NCBI GenBank assembly: GCA_028693165.1
Contig: JAQUVX010000013.1
Span: 35,864 to 99,863, forward strand
DNA length: 64,000 nucleotides
Direction of reading: 5' to 3'
Origin: Lachnospiraceae bacterium
GTDB taxonomy: Bacteria; Bacillota; Clostridia; Lachnospirales; Lachnospiraceae
Position 1 is the stretch's first letter. Each line of letters starts with the position of its first letter. The position numbers were made by a program, and so were the translations under genes. Of the stretch, positions 16,442 through 24,519 are shown one piece after another. The notes under the pieces were generated by a model, which was not told the DNA's origin, did no database searches, and saw nothing but the letters and a program-made list of their open reading frames with translations.

Positions 16442-17572
16442 TTACTCGTCGATCCGCTTGATACCGAAGCCCTCCGGACTGTTCGGCGCCACGCCATTGT
16501 CAAACTGCAGCCAGCAGATTACAGACTGGCACTTGTCATAGAATGCCTTGATCTCATCGTCTGTAGTGTATTTCTCATACAGCTTTTCTGCCGCATTTTT
16601 CTCAACAAAATCGGTCCACTCAGGATCCTCAAATGCCTTCTTTGTTGCAGCCTTCAGCACATCTACCACTTCCTGCGGCGTGTCGTTGTTCACGCAGAAG
16701 GTCAGTGCGGTGTACGGAATATCCAGATATTTCTCTGCCTCCGGAAGGATCTCGGTGAATGCCGGGATGTCCGGGTAAGCTTCCATTCTCTCAGAAGAGA
16801 ATACCGCCAGCGGTTTTACTTCGCCGCTCTCGATGTAGCTCTGCAGCGTGGAGATGTTCGGGTTTGTGAAATCCACCTGCCCGCCAATGACTCCAAGCAG
16901 TGCTGCGTTTCCGCTGTCAAAGCTGGTCATGGATACCTGATAGCCCAGCTCGCCAAGAACCAGTCCCTGATTGTGTCCGCTGCCGCCAGGGCCGGAATGG
17001 GACATGGTGATCTTGCCCGGATTTGCCTTGATATCATCCAGCAGATCCTGCAGGGTATTGTATTTGGAATCTTTGCTTACGACTACCACCTTCGGGTCGC
17101 CTACCAGCGGTGCGATGATGTTGAAATCATCATAGCCCAGCTCGCTGGTGCCCATGGTGCGATACGTTCCCATGGTCTCTGCACATACCAGCAGGGTGTA
17201 ACCGTCGGATGCCTGATCCTTCACGTACTGACAGCCGATGCTTCCCGATGCGCCGCCCTGATTGGTCACGGTGATGGACTGGCCCAGCTGCTTCTCCAGC
17301 ATGGCTGCCAGCGTTCTTCCGTAGGTGTCCGTCGTTCCGCCTGCGCCGTAAGGAATGATCATGTTGATCGGGCGATTCGGGTAATCGGGCGCTGCCGCTG
17401 CTTCAGTGGAAGCCGCCTCGGTACTCGCTGCCTCAGAACCTGCTGCCGCGGTCTGCGCCTCAGCTGCCGGTGCTGTCGTTGTCTCTGTCGTTTTGGATGT
17501 GGTTGATACGCTGCATGCACTCATCGACACTGCCATGACTGCTGCCATGACGATTGCAATTTTCTTCTTCAT
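16442..17572 (-). CDS. TTT substrate-binding lipoprotein TctC/Bug family (system 1)
   Basis: 376-residue extracytoplasmic solute receptor. A signal peptide ends in lipobox MSAC (Cys20), followed by a Thr/Ala/Glu-rich linker, then the Bug fold beginning YPNRPINMIIPYGAGGTTDTYGR, where the Gly-rich loop binds the ligand carboxylate, and SIGCQYVKDQASDGYTLL. The C-terminal domain holds the typical PEVVDVL-like helix. It heads tctC-tctB-tctA and has its own promoter. Confidence 0.95.
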   Translation of the reverse strand: MKKKIAIVMAAVMAVSMSACSVSTTSKTTETTTAPAAEAQTAAAGSEAASTEAASTEAAAAPDYPNRPINMIIPYGAGGTTDTYGRTLAAMLEKQLGQSITVTNQGGASGSIGCQYVKDQASDGYTLLVCAETMGTYRTMGTSELGYDDFNIIAPLVGDPKVVVVSKDSKYNTLQDLLDDIKANPGKITMSHSGPGGSGHNQGLVLGELGYQVSMTSFDSGNAALLGVIGGQVDFTNPNISTLQSYIESGEVKPLAVFSSERMEAYPDIPAFTEILPEAEKYLDIPYTALTFCVNNDTPQEVVDVLKAATKKAFEDPEWTDFVEKNAAEKLYEKYTTDDEIKAFYDKCQSVICWLQFDNGVAPNSPEGFGIKRIDE

Positions 17573-17605
17573 AATAAAAATCCTCCCTTGTTATAAGCGG
17601 TTTTC

Positions 17606-17634
17606 ATTATAGCATATACGCCTTTTCACGGCAA
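17606..17634 (-). promoter_or_regulatory. Promoter of tctCBA system 1
   Basis: On the minus strand TTGCCG, 17 bp, TATAAT preceded by TGC (extended -10). It lies 35 bases before the tctC ATG and back-to-back with the aroK promoter. Confidence 0.65.
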
Positions 17635-17672
17635 CCCTTTTTTGCTTTAAATCAATAAAGCATTTGGGCCGG

Positions 17673-17701
17673 TTGAATATTTTTTTTAACTCTGCTATAC
17701 T
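17673..17701 (+). promoter_or_regulatory. Promoter of the shikimate kinase gene
   Basis: TTGAAT (17673-17678), 17 bp, TATACT (17696-17701) with TGC before it, followed by GGAGG and the ATG at 17731. Confidence 0.65.
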
Positions 17702-17730
17702 GTAAGAACCAATTTTTCGGAGGATTCTGT

Positions 17731-18246
17731 ATGCAGACCCCAATATCCAGCAAAACCAACCTGATTTTATGCGGCTTCATGAGCAGCGGCAAGACTACCA
17801 TCGGCAAGCCGCTGGCGAATTGTCTCGGCTATGAATTTATCGATACCGACCAGCTTCTGACCGCCACATACCAGATGACCATCCAGGAGATGTTCGCCAA
17901 AGGCGGCGAGGCGTACTTTCGCGACCTGGAACACGAGATCGCCCGGAAGGCCGCCGCGATGACACATACTGTCATCTCCACCGGCGGCGGTATGATGACC
18001 TTTGAGCGCAATGCCGCTGTGCTGGCTCGAACCGGGATTGTCATTTATATCCAGCAGGACTTTGACACCTGCTACCGCCGTCTTGCCTCCCAGCCGAACC
18101 GCCCGCTGGTCCGCAATAACACCAGGGAAGACTTACACCGCCTCTACCTGTCCCGCGAGGCTTATTACAAAAAATATGCCTCCCTTACGCTGACAAATCC
18201 TGGCAGCGTCAAGGAGGCCATTCAAACAATTATTGATTTTTTGTGA
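17731..18246 (+). CDS. aroK: Shikimate kinase
   Basis: 171-residue P-loop kinase that phosphorylates shikimate at the 3-position on the way to chorismate. Walker A GFMSSGKT is at 15-22, the substrate-binding Asp in DTD at 38-40, Arg64 in AYFRDLE, the GGG loop at 85-87, and a lid Arg in NRPLV. The GGAGG ribosome-binding site fits ATG 17731. It stands alone rather than in an aro operon. Its last 17 bp overlap the convergent DUF951 gene. Confidence 0.93.
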   Translation: MQTPISSKTNLILCGFMSSGKTTIGKPLANCLGYEFIDTDQLLTATYQMTIQEMFAKGGEAYFRDLEHEIARKAAAMTHTVISTGGGMMTFERNAAVLARTGIVIYIQQDFDTCYRRLASQPNRPLVRNNTREDLHRLYLSREAYYKKYASLTLTNPGSVKEAIQTIIDFL

Positions 18247-18424
18247 TCGATTTGGTATTCTTCTCCACCATCTTCCGCTCCACCATGACCTGATGGCCGC
18301 ATCCCATGCATTTCAGCCGGAAGTCTGCGCCGACGCGCAGGATTTCCCATTCCTGACTTCCGCACGGATGTGGCTTTTTCAGTTTCACAATGTCACCGAC
18401 TTCATAGGTCCATCTTGCATCCAT
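18230..18424 (-). CDS. DUF951 family small protein
   Basis: 64-residue protein beginning MDARWTYEVGDIVKLKKPHPCG, the characteristic start of DUF951, a widespread small Firmicutes family of unknown function. An SH3-like barrel is suggested by short strands; Cys residues in HPCG and CMGCGH could bind metal. The 3' end overlaps the convergent aroK gene by 17 bp. Confidence 0.85.
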   Translation of the reverse strand: MDARWTYEVGDIVKLKKPHPCGSQEWEILRVGADFRLKCMGCGHQVMVERKMVEKNTKSITKNQ

Positions 18425-18473
18425 ATGCTGTCCGCTCCCTTTTCCTGCACGCCCTTTTGTTATTGCACGGCCT

Positions 18474-19484
18474 TTAGCCTAACAGGCCCGGATCCTCTCC
18501 GAGGATTTCGTCGATTCTGCGAAGCTCCTCCTCTGTGAAATCCAGCCGGTTCAAAGCCGCCACATTATCCTTTAACTGCCCGGTACTGCTCGCACCAATC
18601 AGCACGCTGGTCACCTCCGGTCGGCGCAGCACCCAGACAAGCGCCATCTGTGCCAGGCTCTGTCCGCGCTCCACCGCAATTTCATTGAGACTGCGGATTT
18701 TGCCGAGACGTTCCTCCGACAGATAACGGCCGCCCACTGTAGTTCCGGTACGAGATGCGCGGGAGCCTTCCGGGATTCCCTTTAAATATTTGTCCGTCAG
18801 AGAGCCCTGAGCCAGCGGACTATACGCAATACAGCCGACCCCGGTCTCGTGAAGCACATCCAAAAGTCCGTCCTCCACCCAGCGCTCAAACATGTTGTAG
18901 CGCGGCTGGTGAAGCAGGCACGGCGTACCGTTCGCCCGCAAAAGCTCAATGGCCTTCTTCGCCTCATCCGCCTGATAATTGGAGATCGCCACATACAGCG
19001 CCTTGCCCTGTTTTACCATGTCAGACAGTGCTCCCATGGTCTCCTCCAGCGGAGTCTCCGGGTCCGGGCGATGATGATAGAAAATGTCCACATAATCCAG
19101 CTTCATCCGTTTCAGGCTGGCATCGAGACTGGACATCAGATATTTGCGGCTGCCCCAGTTTCCATATGGCCCCGGCCAAAAATCAAAGCCCGCCTTGGTG
19201 GAGATCAGCATCTGCTCCCGGTAAGCACTCATTTCCTCATGAAAAATCTTTCCGAAATTCTCCTCCGCAAGTCCCCTTGCCGGTGCGCCATAATTGTTTG
19301 CCAGATCAAAATGCGTGATTCCCAGATCGAATGCCTGGAAAATGATGGCCTTCTGCTCCTCCAACGTCTTCTCCAAACCAAAATTCTGCCACAATCCCAG
19401 AGACACCAGCGGAAGCAGGATTCCACTTCTGCCGCATCGCTTATATTTCATTTCCTCATATCGATTTTCTGCTGCCTGATACAT
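18474..19484 (-). CDS. Aldo/keto reductase (YghZ/AKR14-like)
   Basis: 336-residue NADPH-dependent reductase with a TIM-barrel fold. Catalytic residues are visible in HFDLANNYG (Asp, Tyr), STKAGF (Lys) and FYHHRPDP (His); the C-terminal VLIGASSTGQL segment binds NADPH phosphate. The YghZ subgroup reduces L-glyceraldehyde 3-phosphate and methylglyoxal-type aldehydes; the exact substrate is not proven. ATG 19484 (MYQAAENRY) is chosen because AGGAGG lies seven bases before it; a longer frame to 19574 has no such site and would overlap the sirtuin gene. Confidence 0.9.
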   Translation of the reverse strand: MYQAAENRYEEMKYKRCGRSGILLPLVSLGLWQNFGLEKTLEEQKAIIFQAFDLGITHFDLANNYGAPARGLAEENFGKIFHEEMSAYREQMLISTKAGFDFWPGPYGNWGSRKYLMSSLDASLKRMKLDYVDIFYHHRPDPETPLEETMGALSDMVKQGKALYVAISNYQADEAKKAIELLRANGTPCLLHQPRYNMFERWVEDGLLDVLHETGVGCIAYSPLAQGSLTDKYLKGIPEGSRASRTGTTVGGRYLSEERLGKIRSLNEIAVERGQSLAQMALVWVLRRPEVTSVLIGASSTGQLKDNVAALNRLDFTEEELRRIDEILGEDPGLLG

Positions 19485-19545
19485 ACACATTCCTCCTTGT
19501 TTTGTCGTTGTTCCCGGTTGTTCCGCACCCACTTTTTGACCGTTG

Positions 19546-20262
19546 CTACACGATCTGCGCGAAGACTTCACCAATCTTTCCGCAGATCACCAGATTCGCC
19601 CGACTGTCCATCGGCGTCACGGATCGATTGATCAGAACCAGCTTCTTTCCATTATAATAATCAATCAGTCCGGCTGCCGGGTACACCGTCAGCGAAGTGC
19701 CTCCGACAATCAGGATGTCCGCCTGCCGAATATAATCAACGGATCTCTGAATGGTCTTCTGATCCAGTCCTTCCTCATAAAGCACCACGTCGGGTTTGAT
19801 CTTCCCTCCGCAGGAACAGTGCGGCACTCCGTCCATCGCCAGAATGTCATCCAGTCCGTAAAATTTCCCACATCGGGTACAGTAATTTCGGTGAACCGAG
19901 CCATGCAGCTCCAGCACCTCCCTGCTTCCCGCCGCCTGATGCAGTCCGTCGATATTCTGGGTGATGACCGCCCGCAGCTTCCCCTGCGCCTCCAGCTTTG
20001 CCAGCGCCAGATGCGCCGCATTCGGTTTCGCCTCCGGAAACAGCATCTTATTCTTGTAGAACCGGTAGAATTCCTCCGGATTTCGCATGTAGAAGCTGTG
20101 GCTGATGATCGTCTCCGGCGGATACTCATACTGCTGATTATAAAGGCCGTCCACGCTTCGAAAATCCGGTATCCCGCTCTCCGTGGAGACACCCGCCCCG
20201 CCAAAGAATACGATATTGTCACTTTCCTGAATCCACTGTTTCAAACGTTCCAGTTCCTGCAT
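19546..20262 (-). CDS. cobB: NAD-dependent protein deacylase, Sir2 family
   Basis: 238-residue sirtuin that removes acyl groups from lysines using NAD. Visible are the NAD-binding FFGGAGVSTESGIPDFRS, the TQNIDGLHQAAGS and ELHGSVHRNYC segments with the catalytic His, a zinc site of CTRCG and CSCGG, and VGGTSLTVYPAAGL near the end. It lies 14 bp after the Eis-like acetyltransferase gene, a pairing that may set acetylation in opposite directions, although a functional link is only inferred. Confidence 0.95.
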   Translation of the reverse strand: MQELERLKQWIQESDNIVFFGGAGVSTESGIPDFRSVDGLYNQQYEYPPETIISHSFYMRNPEEFYRFYKNKMLFPEAKPNAAHLALAKLEAQGKLRAVITQNIDGLHQAAGSREVLELHGSVHRNYCTRCGKFYGLDDILAMDGVPHCSCGGKIKPDVVLYEEGLDQKTIQRSVDYIRQADILIVGGTSLTVYPAAGLIDYYNGKKLVLINRSVTPMDSRANLVICGKIGEVFAQIV

Positions 20263-20276
20263 CCCCGCATTCCTCC

Positions 20277-21398
20277 TTATACCACTTCATCCAGAAATAC
20301 ATCCCGCAGAGTTTCAATCAAGGGATCCCATGATTCCGCCGCTTTGGGCACCTGATAGCCAAACAGCCAGGCTGTCAGTTCGTCGATCGTGAGGCACAGA
20401 TCCGCTTGGGCATGAACCGGCTGCGCGTCTTGCCGAGCATCTTGCCAGGCGTCCTGCTGGTCTTCCTGCCGCAAGTCTGCTCCCGGCTCCACCCACGACG
20501 CTTCATGATTCAGATGCCAGATCCACAGACCATGATTTTCCGCAATCAGAGGATCATCCAGCCACAGGCGAATGGTCAGTTCCTCCTGTTTGGCAGATTC
20601 CTTCAGATGAATCACCCGTAAAAATGCGTCCAGTGAAATGATCCGCGCCATGATCGCCGGTTTTGCCTCGCCAGCAGCCGCCTGCACATATGCGTCCTCT
20701 ACATACAAAAGACGCTGTTCCCGCTCGTGCAGTCCCCAGAAGCTCTGCAATCCGACCATTCTGCCTTCCGCACCGTCATAAAGCAGTTCCAGTGTTCCGT
20801 CTTCACTGGCGACCTCATCCAGCAGGCGAAGCAGATACGCCTTATCCCGCACCGCAAACACCTGATAACGCCGTGCCAGCCAGTCATTCATCCATGCGGC
20901 CGCCTGTGCGATCCTTTGCTGCTCTGTTCCAAAGTGCTTTACATCCGTTGATGCCAGGGGGTTCAGCGCCCTTCGCTCCAATGACAAGCCTGCTTTTAAC
21001 GACCACTCCGGCTGCCGGAAAATATAAGTAAATCCAAATGGCCGATAGATCGCCTCATCCGCCGGCATCAGAAAGCAAAACGGCATTTTCTCCGCCTTCA
21101 TATCCGACATCATCTGCAACAGCAACCTGCGCATATAACCCTGATGGCGCTTGTCCTTCCGCGTTGCCACGCCCACCAGATAATCCACCCGCCACCTGCG
21201 CGCCTTGACCTGAAGCAGGTACGGATTCAACTGTACCATGGACTGAATCCGCCCGCCTTCCTCAATCGCCAGAATCCGGTTATCCTTCAATTTTTCCGAG
21301 AAATAGTAATCATCAAACGCCTTGGAATCCTCTGGAAATGCTTCTTCCCACAAATCCCGGCTCCGTCCCTTCTCCTCCATATCCAGATATTTCAGCAT
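20277..21398 (-). CDS. Eis-like GNAT acetyltransferase
   Basis: 373-residue protein with an N-terminal GNAT domain (acetyl-CoA site in GVATRKDKRHQGYMRRLL, about 75-95; 'MPADEAIYRPFGFTYIF' around 117) and a second GNAT-like plus SCP2-like C-terminal region, the architecture of the Eis family. Eis proteins acetylate amines on small molecules or proteins. A Gln/Asp/Ala-rich insertion at about 312-330 (QQDAWQDARQDAQ) looks like low-complexity expansion. It is transcribed with the sirtuin. Confidence 0.85.
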   Translation of the reverse strand: MLKYLDMEEKGRSRDLWEEAFPEDSKAFDDYYFSEKLKDNRILAIEEGGRIQSMVQLNPYLLQVKARRWRVDYLVGVATRKDKRHQGYMRRLLLQMMSDMKAEKMPFCFLMPADEAIYRPFGFTYIFRQPEWSLKAGLSLERRALNPLASTDVKHFGTEQQRIAQAAAWMNDWLARRYQVFAVRDKAYLLRLLDEVASEDGTLELLYDGAEGRMVGLQSFWGLHEREQRLLYVEDAYVQAAAGEAKPAIMARIISLDAFLRVIHLKESAKQEELTIRLWLDDPLIAENHGLWIWHLNHEASWVEPGADLRQEDQQDAWQDARQDAQPVHAQADLCLTIDELTAWLFGYQVPKAAESWDPLIETLRDVFLDEVV

Positions 21399-21447
21399 CG
21401 TCTCTTCCTTTCACGGTGCAGCCGTTTTCGCTGCACGCCCCTGCCGT

Positions 21448-22374
21448 TTATTCTGCTGCCGTAAACCCACGCTGCTCAATCAGATACTTTCGGGCAAATC
21501 CACACGGATTGTAGGACATCTTTGCATGGCGCAGTCCCTCCTGCCCCAGATCATCCTCCCGGTTGATCAGCTTCGCGTCCGGGAATTCATGAATCAAAAA
21601 CTGCTGATTGATGAACTGATACAAACCGCGAATCTCCGGATTTGCTTTCTCAATATGAATCACAGCCATCTCTTCGAGCGGATTGTACGTCCCGATCGTA
21701 AAGGCCTCCAGCTGTCCGTCAATGTACACACCAGACATTTTCACCTGAAGATACGAACAGTTTTTAAGAATCTCATGGATTCCCCGCACCTCATAATCCA
21801 GATGGGCTTCCGCCTCCTCGCCCTTCGTCTCTCTCCACCGATCCAGGAATTTCCACACATCGCCGCGATCCGAACAGCAGAGTCTGCGGAATTCATAGCG
21901 TCCTTCATATTCCTTCAGGAAACCATTCAGGTGGTTTTTCTTCTTATGCAGCTTCTTGCCGGACAACGCCCGCATGGCATCTCCATCGTACAGGTAATCC
22001 TTCAAATCCTCCTGCTCCGTGACCACGAATTCTTCGGATTCCCGCAGATGCAGATATTCCACCGCCTCCTCATCTGCCAGATAAATCTTAAATGGAACCT
22101 TCAATACCTGATTAAAATAATCCTTCATCTCATTAAAATAATACGGCAGATCTTCTTCTTTGCACATCGGCATGGCGCTGTGCTTCACACCATCCTCTTC
22201 CATCATCCACTGCAGCGCCTTGCCATCGCTGATCGCATACTGCACATGGTAAAATTCCCGCCAGATAAAGCTGTCCAAAAATACACTGTCGCAGGTCTTG
22301 TTTGGTCTTAAACAGAAAAACGGTGTCATTTTTTCGATATCTTCGACCTCTATTGGTTTAAAGTCTAAACTCAT
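21448..22374 (-). CDS. DUF2156 (phosphatidylglycerol lysyltransferase C-terminal-like) protein
   Basis: 308-residue soluble protein of the DUF2156/LPG_synthase_C type, a double-GNAT fold related to the transferase half of MprF. Typical segments are 'FIWREFYHVQYAISDG' near residue 40 and 'INREDDLGQEGLRHAKMSY' near 285. Unlike MprF it has no membrane flippase part. Genes of this kind are common next to Eis-like acetyltransferases in Clostridia; the substrate is unknown. Confidence 0.85.
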   Translation of the reverse strand: MSLDFKPIEVEDIEKMTPFFCLRPNKTCDSVFLDSFIWREFYHVQYAISDGKALQWMMEEDGVKHSAMPMCKEEDLPYYFNEMKDYFNQVLKVPFKIYLADEEAVEYLHLRESEEFVVTEQEDLKDYLYDGDAMRALSGKKLHKKKNHLNGFLKEYEGRYEFRRLCCSDRGDVWKFLDRWRETKGEEAEAHLDYEVRGIHEILKNCSYLQVKMSGVYIDGQLEAFTIGTYNPLEEMAVIHIEKANPEIRGLYQFINQQFLIHEFPDAKLINREDDLGQEGLRHAKMSYNPCGFARKYLIEQRGFTAAE

Positions 22375-22498
22375 GATTCTTATTTCCCTTCTATTTCTTT
22401 CGTTTGTGGGGAGCAGTGACGCTCATCGCTTTCGTGAATAGTATACCACAAAACTGGGCTTCTCTGCAAATTTCATATGTAGATCGTATGATTTACAG

Positions 22499-22547
22499 TA
22501 AAAAAAGCGCTGCCGCCACCCCTCTTACCCGGAGTCAACCACAGCGC
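22499..22547 (-). terminator. Intrinsic terminator after the Rpn nuclease gene
   Basis: On the minus strand GCGCTG (22547-22542) pairs with CAGCGC (22512-22507), followed by a run of T (22506-22499). The 29-base loop holds further short pairings. Confidence 0.7.
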
Positions 22548-22564
22548 CTGCTTCCTCATCGCTT

Positions 22565-23551
22565 CTATTCTTTCTGTACCAGTGCTTTCGCAATCTCTAA
22601 ATCGGATAGCCCTGGGTCCCGTTCAATCAAATCATAGATTTCACGAACCTCAGCCTCATCCAATTCCAATGCCTCCGCGGCATCCGCCGCCGACAACTGC
22701 TTATCCCACTTTCTGCGCATCGCACTGATCATTCGCGCGCGTTCTTCTACACGGCCCTCCGCACGGCCTTCCGCATGACCTTCCACACGCCCTTCCCTGC
22801 GTCCATGCGCCTCGGCCTTATCAAACAAATCACACACTCTGACATCTCTCCCTTCCTTTTCCATCTCCGCCACCACTTCCATCGTTTCGTTGAATCGTTT
22901 ATCTCCGGTAAATGCCCGGAAAAAGTCTGTCACTTCTACTGGATGCTTTAAGGTTCTCTCGCTGCACCATTGACCTTCTGCTCCGCTTTTCTCGGCAAAA
23001 TAATCTGCAATCACGCGAAAATCGCTTGTCAGTTTCGCTCTGACCGATTTGGGCAGGCGCGGCACATCGATGAGATTGATTCGGTAGTCGGCAAATTTGT
23101 GCGCCAGCTCCTCCGGGATATCCACAATCTCCTTCAGCGATGTTCCTACATCCCACTCCTGATCCCCAAAATACAGCACCGCCGTAATCACCGGATAGCG
23201 CTGCGCTCCGGCATCCATCTGACTTCGGTAGGACGCGTAGTCATATCCCATCACCCGAATCGCCATATCCCGGTCTGTCTTCGATTGATTCTCCATTCCG
23301 ACAAACATCATCTGAATGCCCATATTCTCCACGTACTTCGCCACGTCGCGGCGCTGCTCTCGGTACCCTGCCTTACCATCCGCCTTGTAAAGGGTTTCTG
23401 TCGGTCCGTCCCGAAGCTGATCTTCCTGAATCAACGGTTTCTCAAAAATAAGAACATTGCTGATGTCAGCAAATACATCCCTGCAGCCCTCCAGCTTCTT
23501 CTCCGCCCGATCCTTCTGCAGGCGCGGCACCGTCGCTTTCTCTTCCGCCAT
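22565..23551 (-). CDS. Rpn family recombination-promoting nuclease / putative transposase
   Basis: 328-residue protein of the Rpn/YhgA-like PD-(D/E)XK nuclease family. The core lies in the N-terminal 120 residues with the Asp in FADISNVLIF and the Glu-x-Gln-type motif in GMENQSKTDRD. These enzymes cut DNA and stimulate RecA-independent recombination. The C-terminal third holds hydrophilic GRxEGHAEGRAEGR repeats and helices, often variable in this family. ATG 23551 has AGGAGG nine bases upstream. The 269-bp gap to kdpE holds nothing recognisable. Confidence 0.85.
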   Translation of the reverse strand: MAEEKATVPRLQKDRAEKKLEGCRDVFADISNVLIFEKPLIQEDQLRDGPTETLYKADGKAGYREQRRDVAKYVENMGIQMMFVGMENQSKTDRDMAIRVMGYDYASYRSQMDAGAQRYPVITAVLYFGDQEWDVGTSLKEIVDIPEELAHKFADYRINLIDVPRLPKSVRAKLTSDFRVIADYFAEKSGAEGQWCSERTLKHPVEVTDFFRAFTGDKRFNETMEVVAEMEKEGRDVRVCDLFDKAEAHGRREGRVEGHAEGRAEGRVEERARMISAMRRKWDKQLSAADAAEALELDEAEVREIYDLIERDPGLSDLEIAKALVQKE

Positions 23552-23820
23552 ACTCTCAAACCTCCTTATGCAATTATGCGCAGGAGGCTTCTCTCTCTCG
23601 TTCGAAAACTCCTGCTTGTTCCATGTGATAATAAGCAAGAATTTTCTGATAGAAAGATCTGAAATAGCCTTTAGATACTCCCAAACTCGAAGAGCCGGGT
23701 GTAAGATAAATTAGAAAATCCGCTTTTGCATTTACCATAACACATATGCTCCAAAATAGCAATACCCAAATCATAAATCAAGTACGAGTATGCCATTCTC
23801 TGCCCAGGAAGCGTTCCATA

Positions 23821-24519
23821 TTAAAGCTTCAGCATCCGGTATCCGACACCCACATGGGTTTGAATATATTGCGGTGAATTCGATCTGCGCTCCAGCTTTT
23901 TTCGCAGCGTTGCCATAAAGACACGCAGCGAGGCGATATCGTTGTCCCAGGAGCTGCCCCAGATTTCTTTTGTGATATAGGTATGTGTCAATACCTTTCC
24001 AATATTTTTGGCGAGCAGACACAAAAGCCTGTATTCGATCGGTGTCAAATGCAGCTCTTCTCCTTCAAGATAGGCACAGCCCGCAGCATAATCAAGCTTC
24101 AATTCCCCATTTTCAAATATGGTTGGCTGCACCGGCATGATTCCCTGTACGGCAGTGAGCCGGCGCTGGGTTACGCGAAGCCGCGCCAAAAGCTCTTCTA
24201 CGGAAAATGGCTTTGTGAGATAATCATCTGCGCCCGCATCCAATGCATCGATCTTGTCGGTATCCTCGCTCCGTGCGCTGATGACAATAATCGGCATTGA
24301 CGACCACGTGCGTACTTTTCGAATAATTTCTACGCCATCCATATCGGGAAGCCCCAAATCCAGCAGAACAATATCCGGGTTATGCGACACTGCTTCCAAA
24401 ATAGCAGCTTCGCCCGTAGAAGCAGTCAAAAAGCGATAATGCTGTGTTTCTAATGTCGTGGTAATTAAATTCCTGACCGCACAATCATCCTCCACGACTA
24501 AAATAAGTTGTTTATTCAC
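23821..24519 (-). CDS. kdpE: KdpE response regulator
   Basis: 232-residue OmpR-type regulator. The receiver domain has DD at 11-12, the phospho-acceptor Asp in IVLLDLGLPDMDG (about 54), Ser/Thr in VISARS and Lys in TKPF; the winged-helix DNA-binding domain runs from about 130 to the end (LTPIEYRLLCLLAKNIGKVL). When phosphorylated by KdpD it activates kdp transcription. It overlaps the kdpD 3' end by 8 bp, so is coupled to it. Likely binding boxes are at 27277-27293 and 32406-32422. Confidence 0.95.
   Translation of the reverse strand: MNKQLILVVEDDCAVRNLITTTLETQHYRFLTASTGEAAILEAVSHNPDIVLLDLGLPDMDGVEIIRKVRTWSSMPIIVISARSEDTDKIDALDAGADDYLTKPFSVEELLARLRVTQRRLTAVQGIMPVQPTIFENGELKLDYAAGCAYLEGEELHLTPIEYRLLCLLAKNIGKVLTHTYITKEIWGSSWDNDIASLRVFMATLRKKLERRSNSPQYIQTHVGVGYRMLKL

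Noticed and set aside
16349-17506. 385-codon plus-strand ORF over tctC of system 1
   Set aside because: Antisense shadow of a clear lipoprotein receptor gene; Cys/Arg-rich end and no family pattern.
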